Source: Candidatus Finniella inopinata (GTDB lineage: Bacteria; Pseudomonadota; Alphaproteobacteria; Paracaedibacterales; VGCI01). Taken from it: 46,021 nucleotides of DNA. The notes below the pieces were generated by a model, which saw only the letters and a program-made list of their open reading frames with translations, was not told the DNA's origin and ran no database searches. The DNA is taken from positions 1-46,021 of the forward strand of contig CAMCRD010000004.1 in assembly GCA_945877185.1 (NCBI GenBank), given 5' to 3'. Of this stretch, positions 9,235 through 18,162 are shown piece after piece; positions within the stretch are counted from its first letter, which is position 1, and the number at the start of each line of letters is the position of its first letter. The position numbers and the translations under genes are program-made.

Positions 9235-9293
9235 GGGGTTATGCAACGTTGTGCAACAAAAACAATAAAAAGTTGCACAACGTTGCGCACCCC
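9235..9293. repeat. Large hairpin upstream of murD
   Basis: GCAACGTTGTGCAAC (9243-9257) and GTTGCACAACGTTGC (9272-9286) are perfect 15-bp inverted arms around a 14-bp A-rich loop, with GGGG/CCCC flanking them (9235-9238, 9290-9293). GCAACGTTGC inside each arm is itself a palindrome. No T tract follows, so it is not a simple terminator. It lies about 100 bp before murD and could be a regulator site or an RNA structure. The rest of the 9076-9394 gap shows no gene. Confidence 0.6.
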
Positions 9294-9394
9294 TTGGTGA
9301 AAAATAGTCTGGTTACAAGACTTCACGGGATGCATTTATCAAGCATTTGGTTTATGATGGGCTAAAATTCCTCATGATTTTAAGGATTCTTGAA

Positions 9395-10750
9395 ATGCCA
9401 ATGCGTGATTGGTTCCCTGTTGGCGGGAAAACATATGCTGTTTTGGGCTTGGCCCGTTCTGGTCTTGCAACCGTTAAATGGTTATTGGCAAGAGGGGCGT
9501 CTGTTATTGCTATTGATGATAATCCTGATTCAGTTATCAAAGCTCAAAAGTTAGGAGCAAAGACACCTTCCCCAATTCCGTGGGATCAGGTGAGCGCTCT
9601 TGTCCAAAGCCCGGGTGTTCCTTTGTGGTTTCCGACGCCACATCCCATCACGCAAGAAGCACGAGAGAACGGTGTTCCCATTATTGGCGATGGGGATTTG
9701 TTCAGGGCTGCACATCCAGAAGCGCGATTTGTCGGCATTACAGGAACCAATGGCAAATCCACAACAACCGCGTTGGTTGGCCATATCTTGAAAACCTGTG
9801 GGATTGATTGCCAAGTGGGGGGAAATATTGGGACGCCTATGCTCGATTTGCCTCTCGCCGAAACTTATGTTCTGGAGCTTTCTTCTTATCAATTAGACTT
9901 ATCAGAAGGCCTGGATTTACATGTGGTTGGTTGGCTAAACATTTCGCCGGATCACCTGGACCGTCATGGGTCCTTAGAAAATTACATTGCTGCGAAGAAG
10001 CGCATTTTTAAGATCCAGGCAGGGGCACAAAAAGCGATTATTGGCGTTGATGATCCGGCCTCTGAAGCGGTTTGGCGAGAGATATCTGCTATTCAGTCTG
10101 CTGTCCCAGTTTCTGTGAACCGGAACCTGGATGGAGGACTTTACCTTCAAGAAGGGTGGCTGATGGATGGATCGGAGCCGGTATTGCATGTAACGCTTTT
10201 GCCAACGTTAAAGGGCGCCCATAATTTTCAGAATGTGGCTGTTGCCTATGGTGTTTGTAAAGCCTTAGGCCTGGATAAGATGGAAATTGCAGGGGCGATT
10301 CAAACATTTCCAGGATTGGCCCATCGTCAGGAATGGGTGCGAACGCTGGAAAACATTCAATTTATCAATGACAGTAAGGGAACAAATGCGGATGCAACGG
10401 CCAAAGCTCTGGCGACTTTTGATAAGATCTATTGGATTGCTGGTGGAAAAGCAAAAAGCGATGGAATTGAATCCTTGTCTTCCTATTTTCCAAAAATTGT
10501 GCATACTTTCCTAATAGGAGAAGCACAAGAACAATTTGCTGCTACATTGGAGGGGAATGTGCCTTATACAAAGTCAGGAACGATGGAAAAAGCAGTGACA
10601 GAGTCATATCAATTAGCCTTGGCCAATGGTATTGCGAATTCTATTATTCTATTGTCTCCGGCATGTGCCAGTTTTGATCAATTTCAGGATTTTGAGCATC
10701 GCGGCACTGTATTTTGCCAACTTGTTCAGTCCTTGGGAGAGAAAGAATGA
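9395..10750 (+). CDS. murD: UDP-MurNAc-L-alanine:D-glutamate ligase MurD
   Basis: A 451-residue cytoplasmic Mur ligase that adds D-Glu as the second stem residue. It shows an N-terminal Rossmann start (YAVLGLARSGLATVKWL), the ATP loop GITGTNGKSTTT (about 115-126), ELSSYQLD and NISPDHLDRH in the central domain, and NDSKGTNADAT near the C-terminus, all typical of MurD. ATG 9395 (MPMRDWFPVGGKTY) is preceded by AAGGA at a good distance; in-frame ATGs at 9347 and 9374 would add residues unlike the family. The stop overlaps the ftsW start (ATGA). Confidence 0.93.
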   Translation: MPMRDWFPVGGKTYAVLGLARSGLATVKWLLARGASVIAIDDNPDSVIKAQKLGAKTPSPIPWDQVSALVQSPGVPLWFPTPHPITQEARENGVPIIGDGDLFRAAHPEARFVGITGTNGKSTTTALVGHILKTCGIDCQVGGNIGTPMLDLPLAETYVLELSSYQLDLSEGLDLHVVGWLNISPDHLDRHGSLENYIAAKKRIFKIQAGAQKAIIGVDDPASEAVWREISAIQSAVPVSVNRNLDGGLYLQEGWLMDGSEPVLHVTLLPTLKGAHNFQNVAVAYGVCKALGLDKMEIAGAIQTFPGLAHRQEWVRTLENIQFINDSKGTNADATAKALATFDKIYWIAGGKAKSDGIESLSSYFPKIVHTFLIGEAQEQFAATLEGNVPYTKSGTMEKAVTESYQLALANGIANSIILLSPACASFDQFQDFEHRGTVFCQLVQSLGEKE

Positions 10751-12021
10751 TAAAGGATGCTTTATCCGCGGATCCTGATTCTCGTTGGATGCGTCGACGC
10801 CGACCGTCTGTTAAGCAGAACATGGAACCAACAGAGCTTACGGACATCCCCCTTCTTGTCCAATCATCTTCGGTAAAAGTGAAAAATTATACTTTTTCTC
10901 GGCGGGATACAAGTATTTTGGGACGCTGGTGGTGGACAGTTGATCGATGGAGTTTAGGCGCCATCACCATTTTGATGGCTATTGGGATTCTTTTAAGTTT
11001 TGCGGCAAGTCCTCCCGTTGCGGACCGATTAAATTTGGGAGGATTTTACTTTGTAAAGCGTCATGTTTTCATGATGATCCCAACTCTTTTTGTCTTGATC
11101 TCGACGTCATTGATGACACCTCGACAAATTCGGCGACTTGCAAGCCTCGTCTATTTAATCGGGTTAGGCCTTTTGATTCTCACCATCACAAGCGGCATGG
11201 AAATTAAAGGTGCGCGCCGATGGATGAGTTTTGGGAGTTTTTCAATTCAAGCTTCAGAATTTGTCAAACCGGCTTTTGCTGTATTGGTTGCCTGGATGCT
11301 AACAGAACGGTATCGCAATCCCCACTTTCCAGGGATGATGATTTCTTGCAGTTTGTTGGGGCTTTTTGCCCTTCTCTTAATGTTACAGCCCGATTTGGGA
11401 ATGACCGTTGTGGCAACAGCGTCATGGATCGGGCAATTATTCATTGCGGGTATGCCCTTGTTTTGGATGGGTTTTGTGGCCGCTATGGGCGTTTTAGGAT
11501 TAATTGGCGCTTATTTTTTCTTTCCCCATGTAGCCAGGCGTATTGACCAATTTTTAGATCCCTCAACGGGGGATCCAAAGCACGATCTTTACCAGGTCCA
11601 TCAATCCTTAGAAGCTTTTACGAATGGGGGATTGTTGGGACGGGGGCCCGGGGAGGGAACCGTTAAAAAATATATCCCAGATGCCCATGCCGACTTTGTT
11701 TTTGCCGTTGCCGGTGAGGAATTTGGGCTGATCTTGTGTACGGCGGTGGTCGGGTTATTTGCCTTTATCGTTGTGCGGTCTTTTTTACGGGTGATGCATG
11801 AGAGCAGCCTCTTTGTGATTCTGGCCGTTTGTGGGTTGATTATTCAATTTGGCAGCCAAGCTTTGGTGAACATGTCGTCAACCCTTCACATCATTCCAAC
11901 CAAGGGGATGACGATGCCCTTTATCAGTTATGGCGGCTCGTCCCTTTTAGCGCTTGCGATGTCCATGGGAATGGTCTTGGCGCTCACCCGCCGCCGTCAT
12001 GGTGCGGCGGAGATTATGTGA
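10747..12021 (+). CDS. ftsW: Septal peptidoglycan glycosyltransferase FtsW (SEDS family)
   Basis: A 424-residue multi-spanning SEDS protein that polymerises lipid II at the septum with FtsI. About ten membrane segments follow a long (~65-residue) basic cytoplasmic N-terminal extension. Family blocks include KGARRWMSFGSFSIQASEF, the loop GGLLGRGPGEGTVKKYIPDA followed by HADFVFAVAGEEFG, and GMTMPFISYGGSS near the end. The ATG lies inside the murD stop and is preceded by GGGAGAGAAAG. A start 11 codons upstream is possible but inside murD. Confidence 0.94.
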   Translation: MIKDALSADPDSRWMRRRRPSVKQNMEPTELTDIPLLVQSSSVKVKNYTFSRRDTSILGRWWWTVDRWSLGAITILMAIGILLSFAASPPVADRLNLGGFYFVKRHVFMMIPTLFVLISTSLMTPRQIRRLASLVYLIGLGLLILTITSGMEIKGARRWMSFGSFSIQASEFVKPAFAVLVAWMLTERYRNPHFPGMMISCSLLGLFALLLMLQPDLGMTVVATASWIGQLFIAGMPLFWMGFVAAMGVLGLIGAYFFFPHVARRIDQFLDPSTGDPKHDLYQVHQSLEAFTNGGLLGRGPGEGTVKKYIPDAHADFVFAVAGEEFGLILCTAVVGLFAFIVVRSFLRVMHESSLFVILAVCGLIIQFGSQALVNMSSTLHIIPTKGMTMPFISYGGSSLLALAMSMGMVLALTRRRHGAAEIM

Positions 12022-12108
12022 GGGGGGCGCAAAAACACCTTGAAAAAAATATTAAATACAATATATTAATAGTTGTAAAGTGTCGTATTTTTGCAGGTTA
12101 TTTTTATC

Positions 12109-12561
12109 ATGCGTACAGGATGTTTGGAAGAAAAGATTCAGAATTATATAGATCGTAAGCGGCGACTTGTCTTCTTGCGCAGTGATTTTGAAGAAGTATG
12201 CTCAGATTATGATCAGGTTGGACGTGCCCTGAAGAAACTCGTTAAAAAGGGAAAGCTTCTAAAAGTAGGGTATGGCCTATATACAAAAACCAAAATATCG
12301 AGCATATCGGGAAAAATTATCCCCCGAGCAACGCTTCCAAAAATTGGAAAGGAGTGCTTAAGGCGCCTTAAGGTTCAAACAGCGCCAAGCCGAGCGGAAC
12401 GCGACTATAATCAGGGGATATCAACACAAGTGCCGACAGGCCGCGTTATCGCGGTTAAAGGCCGCATAATAAGAAAGATTGGATATAGTGGGGTCATTCT
12501 CTATTTTGAACCAATTCGATCTAAAGCTGCTTTCAGAAAAAGCTATAAAATTTTGCAATAA
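12109..12561 (+). CDS. DUF6088 / AbiEi-like antitoxin-type regulator (orphan)
   Basis: A 150-residue basic protein. The N-terminal half looks like the winged-helix domain of AbiEi-type antitoxins (VFLRSDFEEVCSDYDQVGRA, then LKKLVKKGKLLKVGYGLY), and the middle carries the GISTQVPTGRVIAV block seen in DUF6088 proteins, where a short beta-rich C-terminal domain follows. AbiEi antitoxins repress their own operon and pair with the nucleotidyltransferase toxin AbiEii. No toxin gene lies next to it here, so it is an orphan or a domesticated regulator. ATG 12109 is preferred over the upstream TTG. It interrupts the cluster between ftsW and murG. Confidence 0.6.
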   Translation: MRTGCLEEKIQNYIDRKRRLVFLRSDFEEVCSDYDQVGRALKKLVKKGKLLKVGYGLYTKTKISSISGKIIPRATLPKIGKECLRRLKVQTAPSRAERDYNQGISTQVPTGRVIAVKGRIIRKIGYSGVILYFEPIRSKAAFRKSYKILQ

Positions 12562-12654
12562 AATTTAGTTCTTGCACTTAACCAATTTTTCTCGCCCCCC
12601 TCATAAAAAACCTTCTAAAATAGCAGATAAGAGGCTTGTTATTTGCCCTATACA

Positions 12655-12773
12655 GTCATTGCGAGGAGCAAAGCGACGCGGCAATCCATGTATTCAAAAC
12701 CTTTTTCAGCATAAAGGACGTTAAAGAATTAGAAATGCATGGATTGCCGCGTCGCTTCGCTCCTCGCAATGAC
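12655..12773. repeat. Palindromic intergenic repeat (GTCATTGCGAGG type)
   Basis: Arms 12655-12690 and 12738-12773 are 36 bp each and complementary at 35 positions, starting GTCATTGCGAGGAGC and ending GGCAATCCATG towards a 47-bp centre. This is a widely scattered class of intergenic palindrome in bacterial genomes (GTCATTGCGAGG...GGCAATCC). As RNA it would form a very stable stem and might end or stabilise transcripts of the upstream gene. It lies in the 12562-12932 gap, which otherwise holds only a diverged mobile-element end. Confidence 0.8.
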
Positions 12774-12827
12774 GATATGCAGAACGGTTATTTTTCAATA
12801 CCTTAAAGAAGTGGGTAAGAGAGGGCT

Positions 12828-12855
12828 AATTTTTAGATAAGATTCAAGAACCTAG
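12828..12855. repeat. Diverged single end of the 199-315 fold-back element
   Basis: AATTTTTAGATAAG...AGAACCTAG here matches the 28-bp terminal repeat found at 199-226/288-315, with about five mismatches clustered in the centre (ATTCA instead of TGCAC). No partner arm is visible nearby. It is probably a solo relic of the same IS-derived element. Confidence 0.5.
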
Positions 12856-12932
12856 TCTCTGAAAATTAAGGGTGTTTTAACATGGAGTTCCTTATCATTG
12901 TAAAAGAAAATAAATTGATAAGGAGTAGCTTT

Positions 12933-13397
12933 ATGATTAATTTATATAGATTTTTTCTCATTTTAGTTCTTGTTTTTATCACTAGCATTTCAGAGAAATG
13001 TTTGGCGGACATGAGTGAATCTCACGAAAAGCTGCCCGTAATCATTAACAGGGGCTATAAAATCGTAGGTGAAGAGAATCTTCAAGCGTTGTTGGGAGGG
13101 GAAAATCGAAAATCCTCTTCTATAGGCGAATTAAATCGTGAGGAGGCTGGGAAAATGAGGACTCCAAATACCAAACAAGGTACGAGAGTTGTCCCTGTGG
13201 AAGAAAAAACCAATATTGATTATGGGAAGATCGGCGATTTAGTATCTTTAATAAGAAGTAAACTCTGTTCAGTAAACCAGGAGGGGTCTTATGAAGTCTG
13301 GTTGCAAGTAGAAGGAGGGGCATCAGGAGTTTTTGTAAGTGCTTCTGCTCAAACGGGCATAAAAGCCATCATTAATTGCTCTGCTGAGCATAAATAG
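12933..13397 (+). CDS. Exported hypothetical protein between ftsW and murG
   Basis: A 154-residue protein with a clear signal peptide (MINLYRFFLILVLVFITSIS, then EKCLAD) and likely cleavage after CLA. The start at 12933 is supported by AAGGAG; an upstream in-frame ATG (12882) lacks a ribosome site. The mature protein is polar with two cysteines (LCSVN near the middle and NCSAEHK at the end) that could pair in the periplasm. No domain is recognised. It is co-directional with murG, 76 bp away, so may be co-transcribed. It is not part of any standard dcw cluster, hence likely lineage-specific. Confidence 0.6.
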   Translation: MINLYRFFLILVLVFITSISEKCLADMSESHEKLPVIINRGYKIVGEENLQALLGGENRKSSSIGELNREEAGKMRTPNTKQGTRVVPVEEKTNIDYGKIGDLVSLIRSKLCSVNQEGSYEVWLQVEGGASGVFVSASAQTGIKAIINCSAEHK

Positions 13398-13473
13398 GCT
13401 ACTTAAATTTAAAAATCTAGAAACATGACCACGCTTGGTATATAAATTAAACGTCCTTTATGAGCAAGAAAAT

Positions 13474-14565
13474 ATGACCAAAACAACACCCAAAACAATT
13501 ATTCTTTCCTCCGGCGGAACGGGGGGGCATGTTTTTCCGGCTTTGAGCCTTGCCGAAGAGTTGCATGGCCGGGGTTATGAGGTCGTGATCATGACCGATC
13601 ACCGCGGGAAAGTATTTCAAAGCGCAACAGGTGTTTCCAAAGTCATTGCTTTGCCAACCTGGAAGGGGCGAGGCCGATTGGAGCCGATCGTTTTGGGGCT
13701 GGGGTTAGTCGTTAGCTTTCTTTTGGCCTTAGTCTATATGATTCGTTTACGCCCCAAAGCTGTTTTGGGATTTGGGGGATATCCGTCGCTGCCAGCCGTA
13801 CTGTCGGGCTATGTGATGCGCATCCCTACAGCGTTGCATGAACAAAATGCGATTCTGGGTCGCGCCAACCGTTTGATGGTGCGCTTTGTCACGCGGCTTG
13901 GACTTGCTTATAAAAGTGTTAAATTTGCGGAGTCCTTTCAAGACAAAGTTGTGCCTACGGGTAACCCTGTGCGCAAATCCATCATTGCGATTCGGGATAT
14001 TCCTTATCACCCCTCCAAAGCAGAAGAACCATTCCGATTGTTGGTGATTGGTGGCAGCCAGGGCGCACGGGTTTTCTCATCGATTATTCCCCAGGCTTTG
14101 TGTGACCTTCCGGCAGATATGCGCGAACGTTTGGTTGTTCATCAGCAATGTCGCAAAGAATTTTTAGATGCAACAATTGCTGCGTACCACCAATCTGGAA
14201 TTTCTGTGGATATCCGACTTTTTTTTGAGGATATGGATAGCCAGTTGCGGGACGCCCACCTGGTCATTGGACGGGCAGGCGCCTCAACGGTTGCAGAGTT
14301 ATCGGTATCAGGTCGTCCTGCCCTTCTTGTGCCTTTTCCCTTTGCGATGGATAACCACCAACAGGCGAATGCGATGAGTTTAGCAGAGGACGGTGCAGCC
14401 TGGGTTGTGTTGGAACGGGACTTTACGCCCCTTAAGGCGCAAGAACTCCTCCTCAAAGCTATGAAGGATGACAAAATTCTCAGAACAATGGCCCAAAAAA
14501 TGCATGGCCTCGGTCAGCCAGATGCGGCTGCAAAACTTGCCCAAATGGTGGAGGGGTTGCTTTAG
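13474..14565 (+). CDS. murG: Lipid II synthase (GlcNAc transferase) MurG
   Basis: A 363-residue GT28-family enzyme at the cytoplasmic face of the membrane that adds GlcNAc to lipid I. The nucleotide-binding and membrane-facing loop SSGGTGGHVFPAL (about 12-24), the segment LGFGGYPSLPAVLSGY, HEQNAILGRAN, the second glycine loop VIGGSQGARVFS, and GRAGASTVAELSVSGRPALL near the C-terminus are all intact. ATG 13474 is used; a TTG 13 codons upstream is unlikely. The ribosome site is weak (AGCAAGA). Confidence 0.94.
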   Translation: MTKTTPKTIILSSGGTGGHVFPALSLAEELHGRGYEVVIMTDHRGKVFQSATGVSKVIALPTWKGRGRLEPIVLGLGLVVSFLLALVYMIRLRPKAVLGFGGYPSLPAVLSGYVMRIPTALHEQNAILGRANRLMVRFVTRLGLAYKSVKFAESFQDKVVPTGNPVRKSIIAIRDIPYHPSKAEEPFRLLVIGGSQGARVFSSIIPQALCDLPADMRERLVVHQQCRKEFLDATIAAYHQSGISVDIRLFFEDMDSQLRDAHLVIGRAGASTVAELSVSGRPALLVPFPFAMDNHQQANAMSLAEDGAAWVVLERDFTPLKAQELLLKAMKDDKILRTMAQKMHGLGQPDAAAKLAQMVEGLL

Positions 14566-14864
14566 AGCGAAAGTATTTTTTTTAAGTGTTGTTGGTTTGA
14601 AAGCGTTGGTAAATTGCTTATTCCCGAAAAGCTCAACTTTTCAGGAACTACACTCCTGAAAAGTTACAATCATTCCCGAGGAGAAGGAGATTTTGTACTC
14701 ATTATGAGGTTGACAACATAATCGAGTTCTCAAGTGCTCTAAAATAAACAAATAAAGTAAAATTTGAGTCATTTTAGTCATTCTGTAAAGCTTGCGCAAA
14801 TAGGGGGAAATTTGCTACCAAATAGATAGCAGCATCACACTCCATTAAAGGGCACAAAATCTCC
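14566..14864. other. murG-murC gap with a 12-bp hairpin
   Basis: No gene is seen. AACTTTTCAGGA (14635-14646) and TCCTGAAAAGTT (14654-14665) are perfect 12-bp inverted arms around a 7-bp loop, without a following T tract. TTGACA occurs at 14710-14715 but has no convincing -10 at the right distance. The gap may hold an internal promoter for murC; I cannot define one. Confidence 0.4.
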
Positions 14865-16340
14865 ATGCGTATTCCTCCCCATACCGTTAAAATCATTCAC
14901 TTTATCGGCATTGGGGGCATTGGCATGAGCGGTATTGCCGAAGTTCTCTATAACTTAGGTTATGAAGTGCGGGGCAGCGATATTGCGAAAAACGCCAATA
15001 TCCACCGGTTGCGCCAGAAAGGCATTGTGATAACCATTGGACATGAGATCTCAAATGTTCAGGGTGCTCAAGTGGTCGTTGTTTCCTCTGACATTAAACC
15101 AACCAATATTGAATTAAGGGCCGCACGTGACCAAAGGATCCCTGTGATCCGTCGGGCAGAGATGCTGGCAGAATTGATGCGCTTTAAGCTATCCGTCGCC
15201 ATTTCTGGAACCCATGGGAAAACGACCACAACATCCTTGATGGCAGCATTGTTTGATGCGGCCCTTTTGGATGCTACGGTTGTTAATGGGGGGATCATCA
15301 ATGCCTATGGAACCAATGCGCGCCTTGGTAAAGGGGAGTGGATCATCGTTGAGGCTGATGAGTCTGACGGCAGCTTTACGCGCCTTCCAGCAACGATTGC
15401 GGTTGTCACAAATATTGATCCCGAACACATGGATTTTTATGCCAGTTTCGACCACCTGAAAAAGGCTTTTATTGATTTTGTTGAGCGCATACCCTTTTAT
15501 GGCTTGGGTATTATGTGTCTGGATCATCCCGAGGTTCGGGACTTGCTTCCCCAATTATCGGATCGGCGCATTATGACCTATGGATTTACGGAAGACGCCA
15601 ATGTACGGGCGGTCAATTTGCGCCAAACGACAGAGGGCACGACGTTTGACGTGGAAATTGCAACACCAGCGGCTCTGGCGCATCGGGCCTTGGCACGGGA
15701 GTCTATTTCTATTCTTCCTCGAAAAATAAAGGACCTGTTCTTACCGATGATGGGACAGCATAACGTTCAAAATGCATTGGCCGTGGTTGCCCTTGCCCAA
15801 GAGCTGAGTTTTGAGGACGCCATTGTTCGGCGCGCCTTTGCCGAATTTTCAGGAGTAAAGCGTCGTTTTACAAAAACAGGTGTTGGGGCTGGCATCACGG
15901 TCATTGATGATTATGCCCATCATCCTGTTGAAATCAAAACGGTTTTATCTGCTGCGCGTCAGGCCACAAAAGGGCGTATTGTTGCGGTTGTTCAGCCTCA
16001 TCGATATACGCGGTTGCATCATTTTTTCCAAGATTACGTTACTTGTTTTGAGGGCGTAGATGCCCTTGTCATTGCGCCCGTTTATGGGGCGGGGGAAACG
16101 CCAATTGAAGGGGCAACGGCATCCAATTTGGTTGCGGCAGTTAAGGCGTCGTCGACGCTTCATGTACAAGAATTGGCAGACCCTCAAGATCTTGCATCTT
16201 TAACATATTCCTTATTTCAGGGGGAACCTCGAGAGGGGGATATGGTATTGTGCCTGGGGGCAGGGACTATTACCCAGTGGGCGGCTTCTTTGCCTGAACA
16301 GTTAGACGCTCTTAACAGCCCTCTAAAAATGGCTAAATAA
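14865..16340 (+). CDS. murC: UDP-N-acetylmuramate:L-alanine ligase MurC
   Basis: A 491-residue cytoplasmic ligase that starts the stem peptide by adding L-Ala. It has the N-terminal nucleotide-binding HFIGIGGIGMSGIAEVL (12-28), the ATP loop SGTHGKTTTTSL (114-125), EADESDGSF, NIDPEHMDFY and the C-terminal DDYAHHPVEIK and QPHRYTR blocks. Length equals that of the E. coli enzyme. It overlaps murB by one base. The 300-bp gap upstream suggests that a second transcript might begin here. Confidence 0.96.
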   Translation: MRIPPHTVKIIHFIGIGGIGMSGIAEVLYNLGYEVRGSDIAKNANIHRLRQKGIVITIGHEISNVQGAQVVVVSSDIKPTNIELRAARDQRIPVIRRAEMLAELMRFKLSVAISGTHGKTTTTSLMAALFDAALLDATVVNGGIINAYGTNARLGKGEWIIVEADESDGSFTRLPATIAVVTNIDPEHMDFYASFDHLKKAFIDFVERIPFYGLGIMCLDHPEVRDLLPQLSDRRIMTYGFTEDANVRAVNLRQTTEGTTFDVEIATPAALAHRALARESISILPRKIKDLFLPMMGQHNVQNALAVVALAQELSFEDAIVRRAFAEFSGVKRRFTKTGVGAGITVIDDYAHHPVEIKTVLSAARQATKGRIVAVVQPHRYTRLHHFFQDYVTCFEGVDALVIAPVYGAGETPIEGATASNLVAAVKASSTLHVQELADPQDLASLTYSLFQGEPREGDMVLCLGAGTITQWAASLPEQLDALNSPLKMAK

Positions 16341-17239
16341 TGTCAAATTGGCATGACCAACTTCCTATTGTTCGGGGACGATATGTCCCTGATGCTCGTT
16401 TGGCGGAGCAGACCTGGTTTCGGGTCGGGGGGGCTGCAGATGTATTATTTCGCCCGGCGGATGAGGCCGATCTCGCTCATTTTTTATCCAATAAACCTGA
16501 GCAAGTTCCCGTTACGGTTATTGGTGCCGGGTCCAATCTTTTGGTTCGAGATGGGGGCGTTTCTGGTGTTGTCATTCGATTAGGACGCGGCTTTTCAGAT
16601 ATTCGTATCGACGGGGATTTTGTTCATGTCGGAGCGGGCTGCCTTGATCGGACCGTCTCCTTAACCTGTCGTGACGCTGGCGTGGGAAATTTAGAATTCC
16701 TTGTTGGCATTCCAGGAACCATCGGGGGAGCTGTGCGCATGAATGCGGGCGCTTATGGTCAAGAAATTAAAGATATTCTGGTTTACGCGGATGTCTTAGA
16801 TTCGCAGGGTGAGCGCCATCGCCTAACGCCTGAAGCGCTACAAATGACGTATCGACATACATCTTTGGAAGACGGATGGATTGTGACAGGCGCCGTCTTG
16901 AAGGGAACTGCCGGTCAAGATCCTGCTGATATTGGCAAAGCGATAGATGCGATCCTGCAGGAGCGAGAAGCAAGCCAGCCGACACGGGGACGTACCGGCG
17001 GAAGTACTTTTAAAAACCCAGATCATGAAAAAGCATGGAAATTGATTGATGCTGCGGGGTGTCGAGGGTTGAAAATTGGCGATGCCCAGGTATCGGAAAA
17101 GCATTGTAATTTCTTGTTAAACCTAGACCAAGCAACGGCAAATGATCTAGAATCATTAGGAGAAGAGGTAAAGCGCCGGGTCTATGAGACCAGCGGTGTT
17201 CGTCTTGATTGGGAAATTGTTAAGGTGGGGATAAAATGA
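16340..17239 (+). CDS. murB: UDP-N-acetylenolpyruvoylglucosamine reductase MurB
   Basis: A 299-residue FAD enzyme that reduces UDP-GlcNAc-enolpyruvate to UDP-MurNAc. FAD-binding motifs PVTVIGAGSNLLVRDGGV and FLVGIPGTIGGAVRMNAGAYG are present, with GSTFKNP and the C-terminal GAQVSEKH-like block (IGDAQVSEKHCNF). The layout without the E. coli insertion is the type II form common outside enteric bacteria. It starts on the murC stop and its TGA overlaps the ddl ATG. Confidence 0.95.
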   Translation: MSNWHDQLPIVRGRYVPDARLAEQTWFRVGGAADVLFRPADEADLAHFLSNKPEQVPVTVIGAGSNLLVRDGGVSGVVIRLGRGFSDIRIDGDFVHVGAGCLDRTVSLTCRDAGVGNLEFLVGIPGTIGGAVRMNAGAYGQEIKDILVYADVLDSQGERHRLTPEALQMTYRHTSLEDGWIVTGAVLKGTAGQDPADIGKAIDAILQEREASQPTRGRTGGSTFKNPDHEKAWKLIDAAGCRGLKIGDAQVSEKHCNFLLNLDQATANDLESLGEEVKRRVYETSGVRLDWEIVKVGIK

Positions 17240-18162
17240 CAAAAAAGCGTGTGGCTGTATTGATGGGTGGATGGTCGGCAGAACGGGACGTTTCTTTGGA
17301 TTCAGGAAGGCTTGTCGGCGTTGCTTTGGAAGAGTTGGGGCATCACGTTGTTCCTATTGATGTGACGCGTGATTTGAGCCAACTGACGGCAGCTCTGATG
17401 CCTAAGCCGGATATTGTCTTTAATGCGCTTCATGGTGTTGGGGGAGAAGATGGGGCTGTTCAAGGGGTGCTTGAAGTCATGGGGATTCCCTATACCCATT
17501 CTGGGGTAGATGCATCAGCGATTGCTATGAACAAGGTTCTTTCTCGGCGTGTTTTTGAGCAAGAAGGAATTGGGGTTCCCCCTTGGAAAGTTGTATTGAG
17601 GGAGGATTTAAATATCGCTCACCCCATGTCGATGCCTTATGTCATTAAGCCTGTTAATGAAGGATCCAGCAAAGGTGTTTACATCATTCGGTCGGAAGAA
17701 GACTTCAAAACGTTTCAGAAAGAATGGGCCTTTGGGGATGTGATTTTGATTGAAAAGTATATTAACGGGCGTGAAATTCAGGTTGGCGTTATGGGAGACC
17801 GCGCTATTGGGGCCATTGAAATTCGCCCTCGTGAAGCGTTTTATGATTATACGGCAAAATATACACCAGGAAGGGCAGAGCATTTGATGCCAGCGCCTTT
17901 GTCACCGACCGCTTATCAAGAAGTAATGGATTTGGGGCTTAAGGCTCATAAAGTCCTTGGATGCCGTAGTGTATCCCGATCTGATTTTATGTACGATGAG
18001 GTACAGGATCAGTTTTATTTATTAGAACTTAACACCCAGCCGGGAATGTCACCCTTATCGTTGCTTCCAGAAATAGCAGCTCATGGAGGGATAACTTTTA
18101 ACCAACTCATATCTTGGATGCTGGATCAAGCTCAGTGTGACTATAAAACATGCGCGGCTTAA
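17236..18162 (+). CDS. ddl: D-alanine:D-alanine ligase Ddl
   Basis: A 308-residue ATP-grasp enzyme that makes the D-Ala-D-Ala used by MurF. It shows the N-terminal MGGWSAERDVSLDSG, FNALHGVGGEDGAVQG, GIPYTHSG, PYVIKPVNEGSSKGV and the C-terminal LLELNTQPGMSPLSL with metal and phosphate ligands. The gene is embedded by overlaps: ATGA with murB and 13 bp with ftsQ. Position in the cluster corresponds to ddlB. Confidence 0.95.
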   Translation: MTKKRVAVLMGGWSAERDVSLDSGRLVGVALEELGHHVVPIDVTRDLSQLTAALMPKPDIVFNALHGVGGEDGAVQGVLEVMGIPYTHSGVDASAIAMNKVLSRRVFEQEGIGVPPWKVVLREDLNIAHPMSMPYVIKPVNEGSSKGVYIIRSEEDFKTFQKEWAFGDVILIEKYINGREIQVGVMGDRAIGAIEIRPREAFYDYTAKYTPGRAEHLMPAPLSPTAYQEVMDLGLKAHKVLGCRSVSRSDFMYDEVQDQFYLLELNTQPGMSPLSLLPEIAAHGGITFNQLISWMLDQAQCDYKTCAA

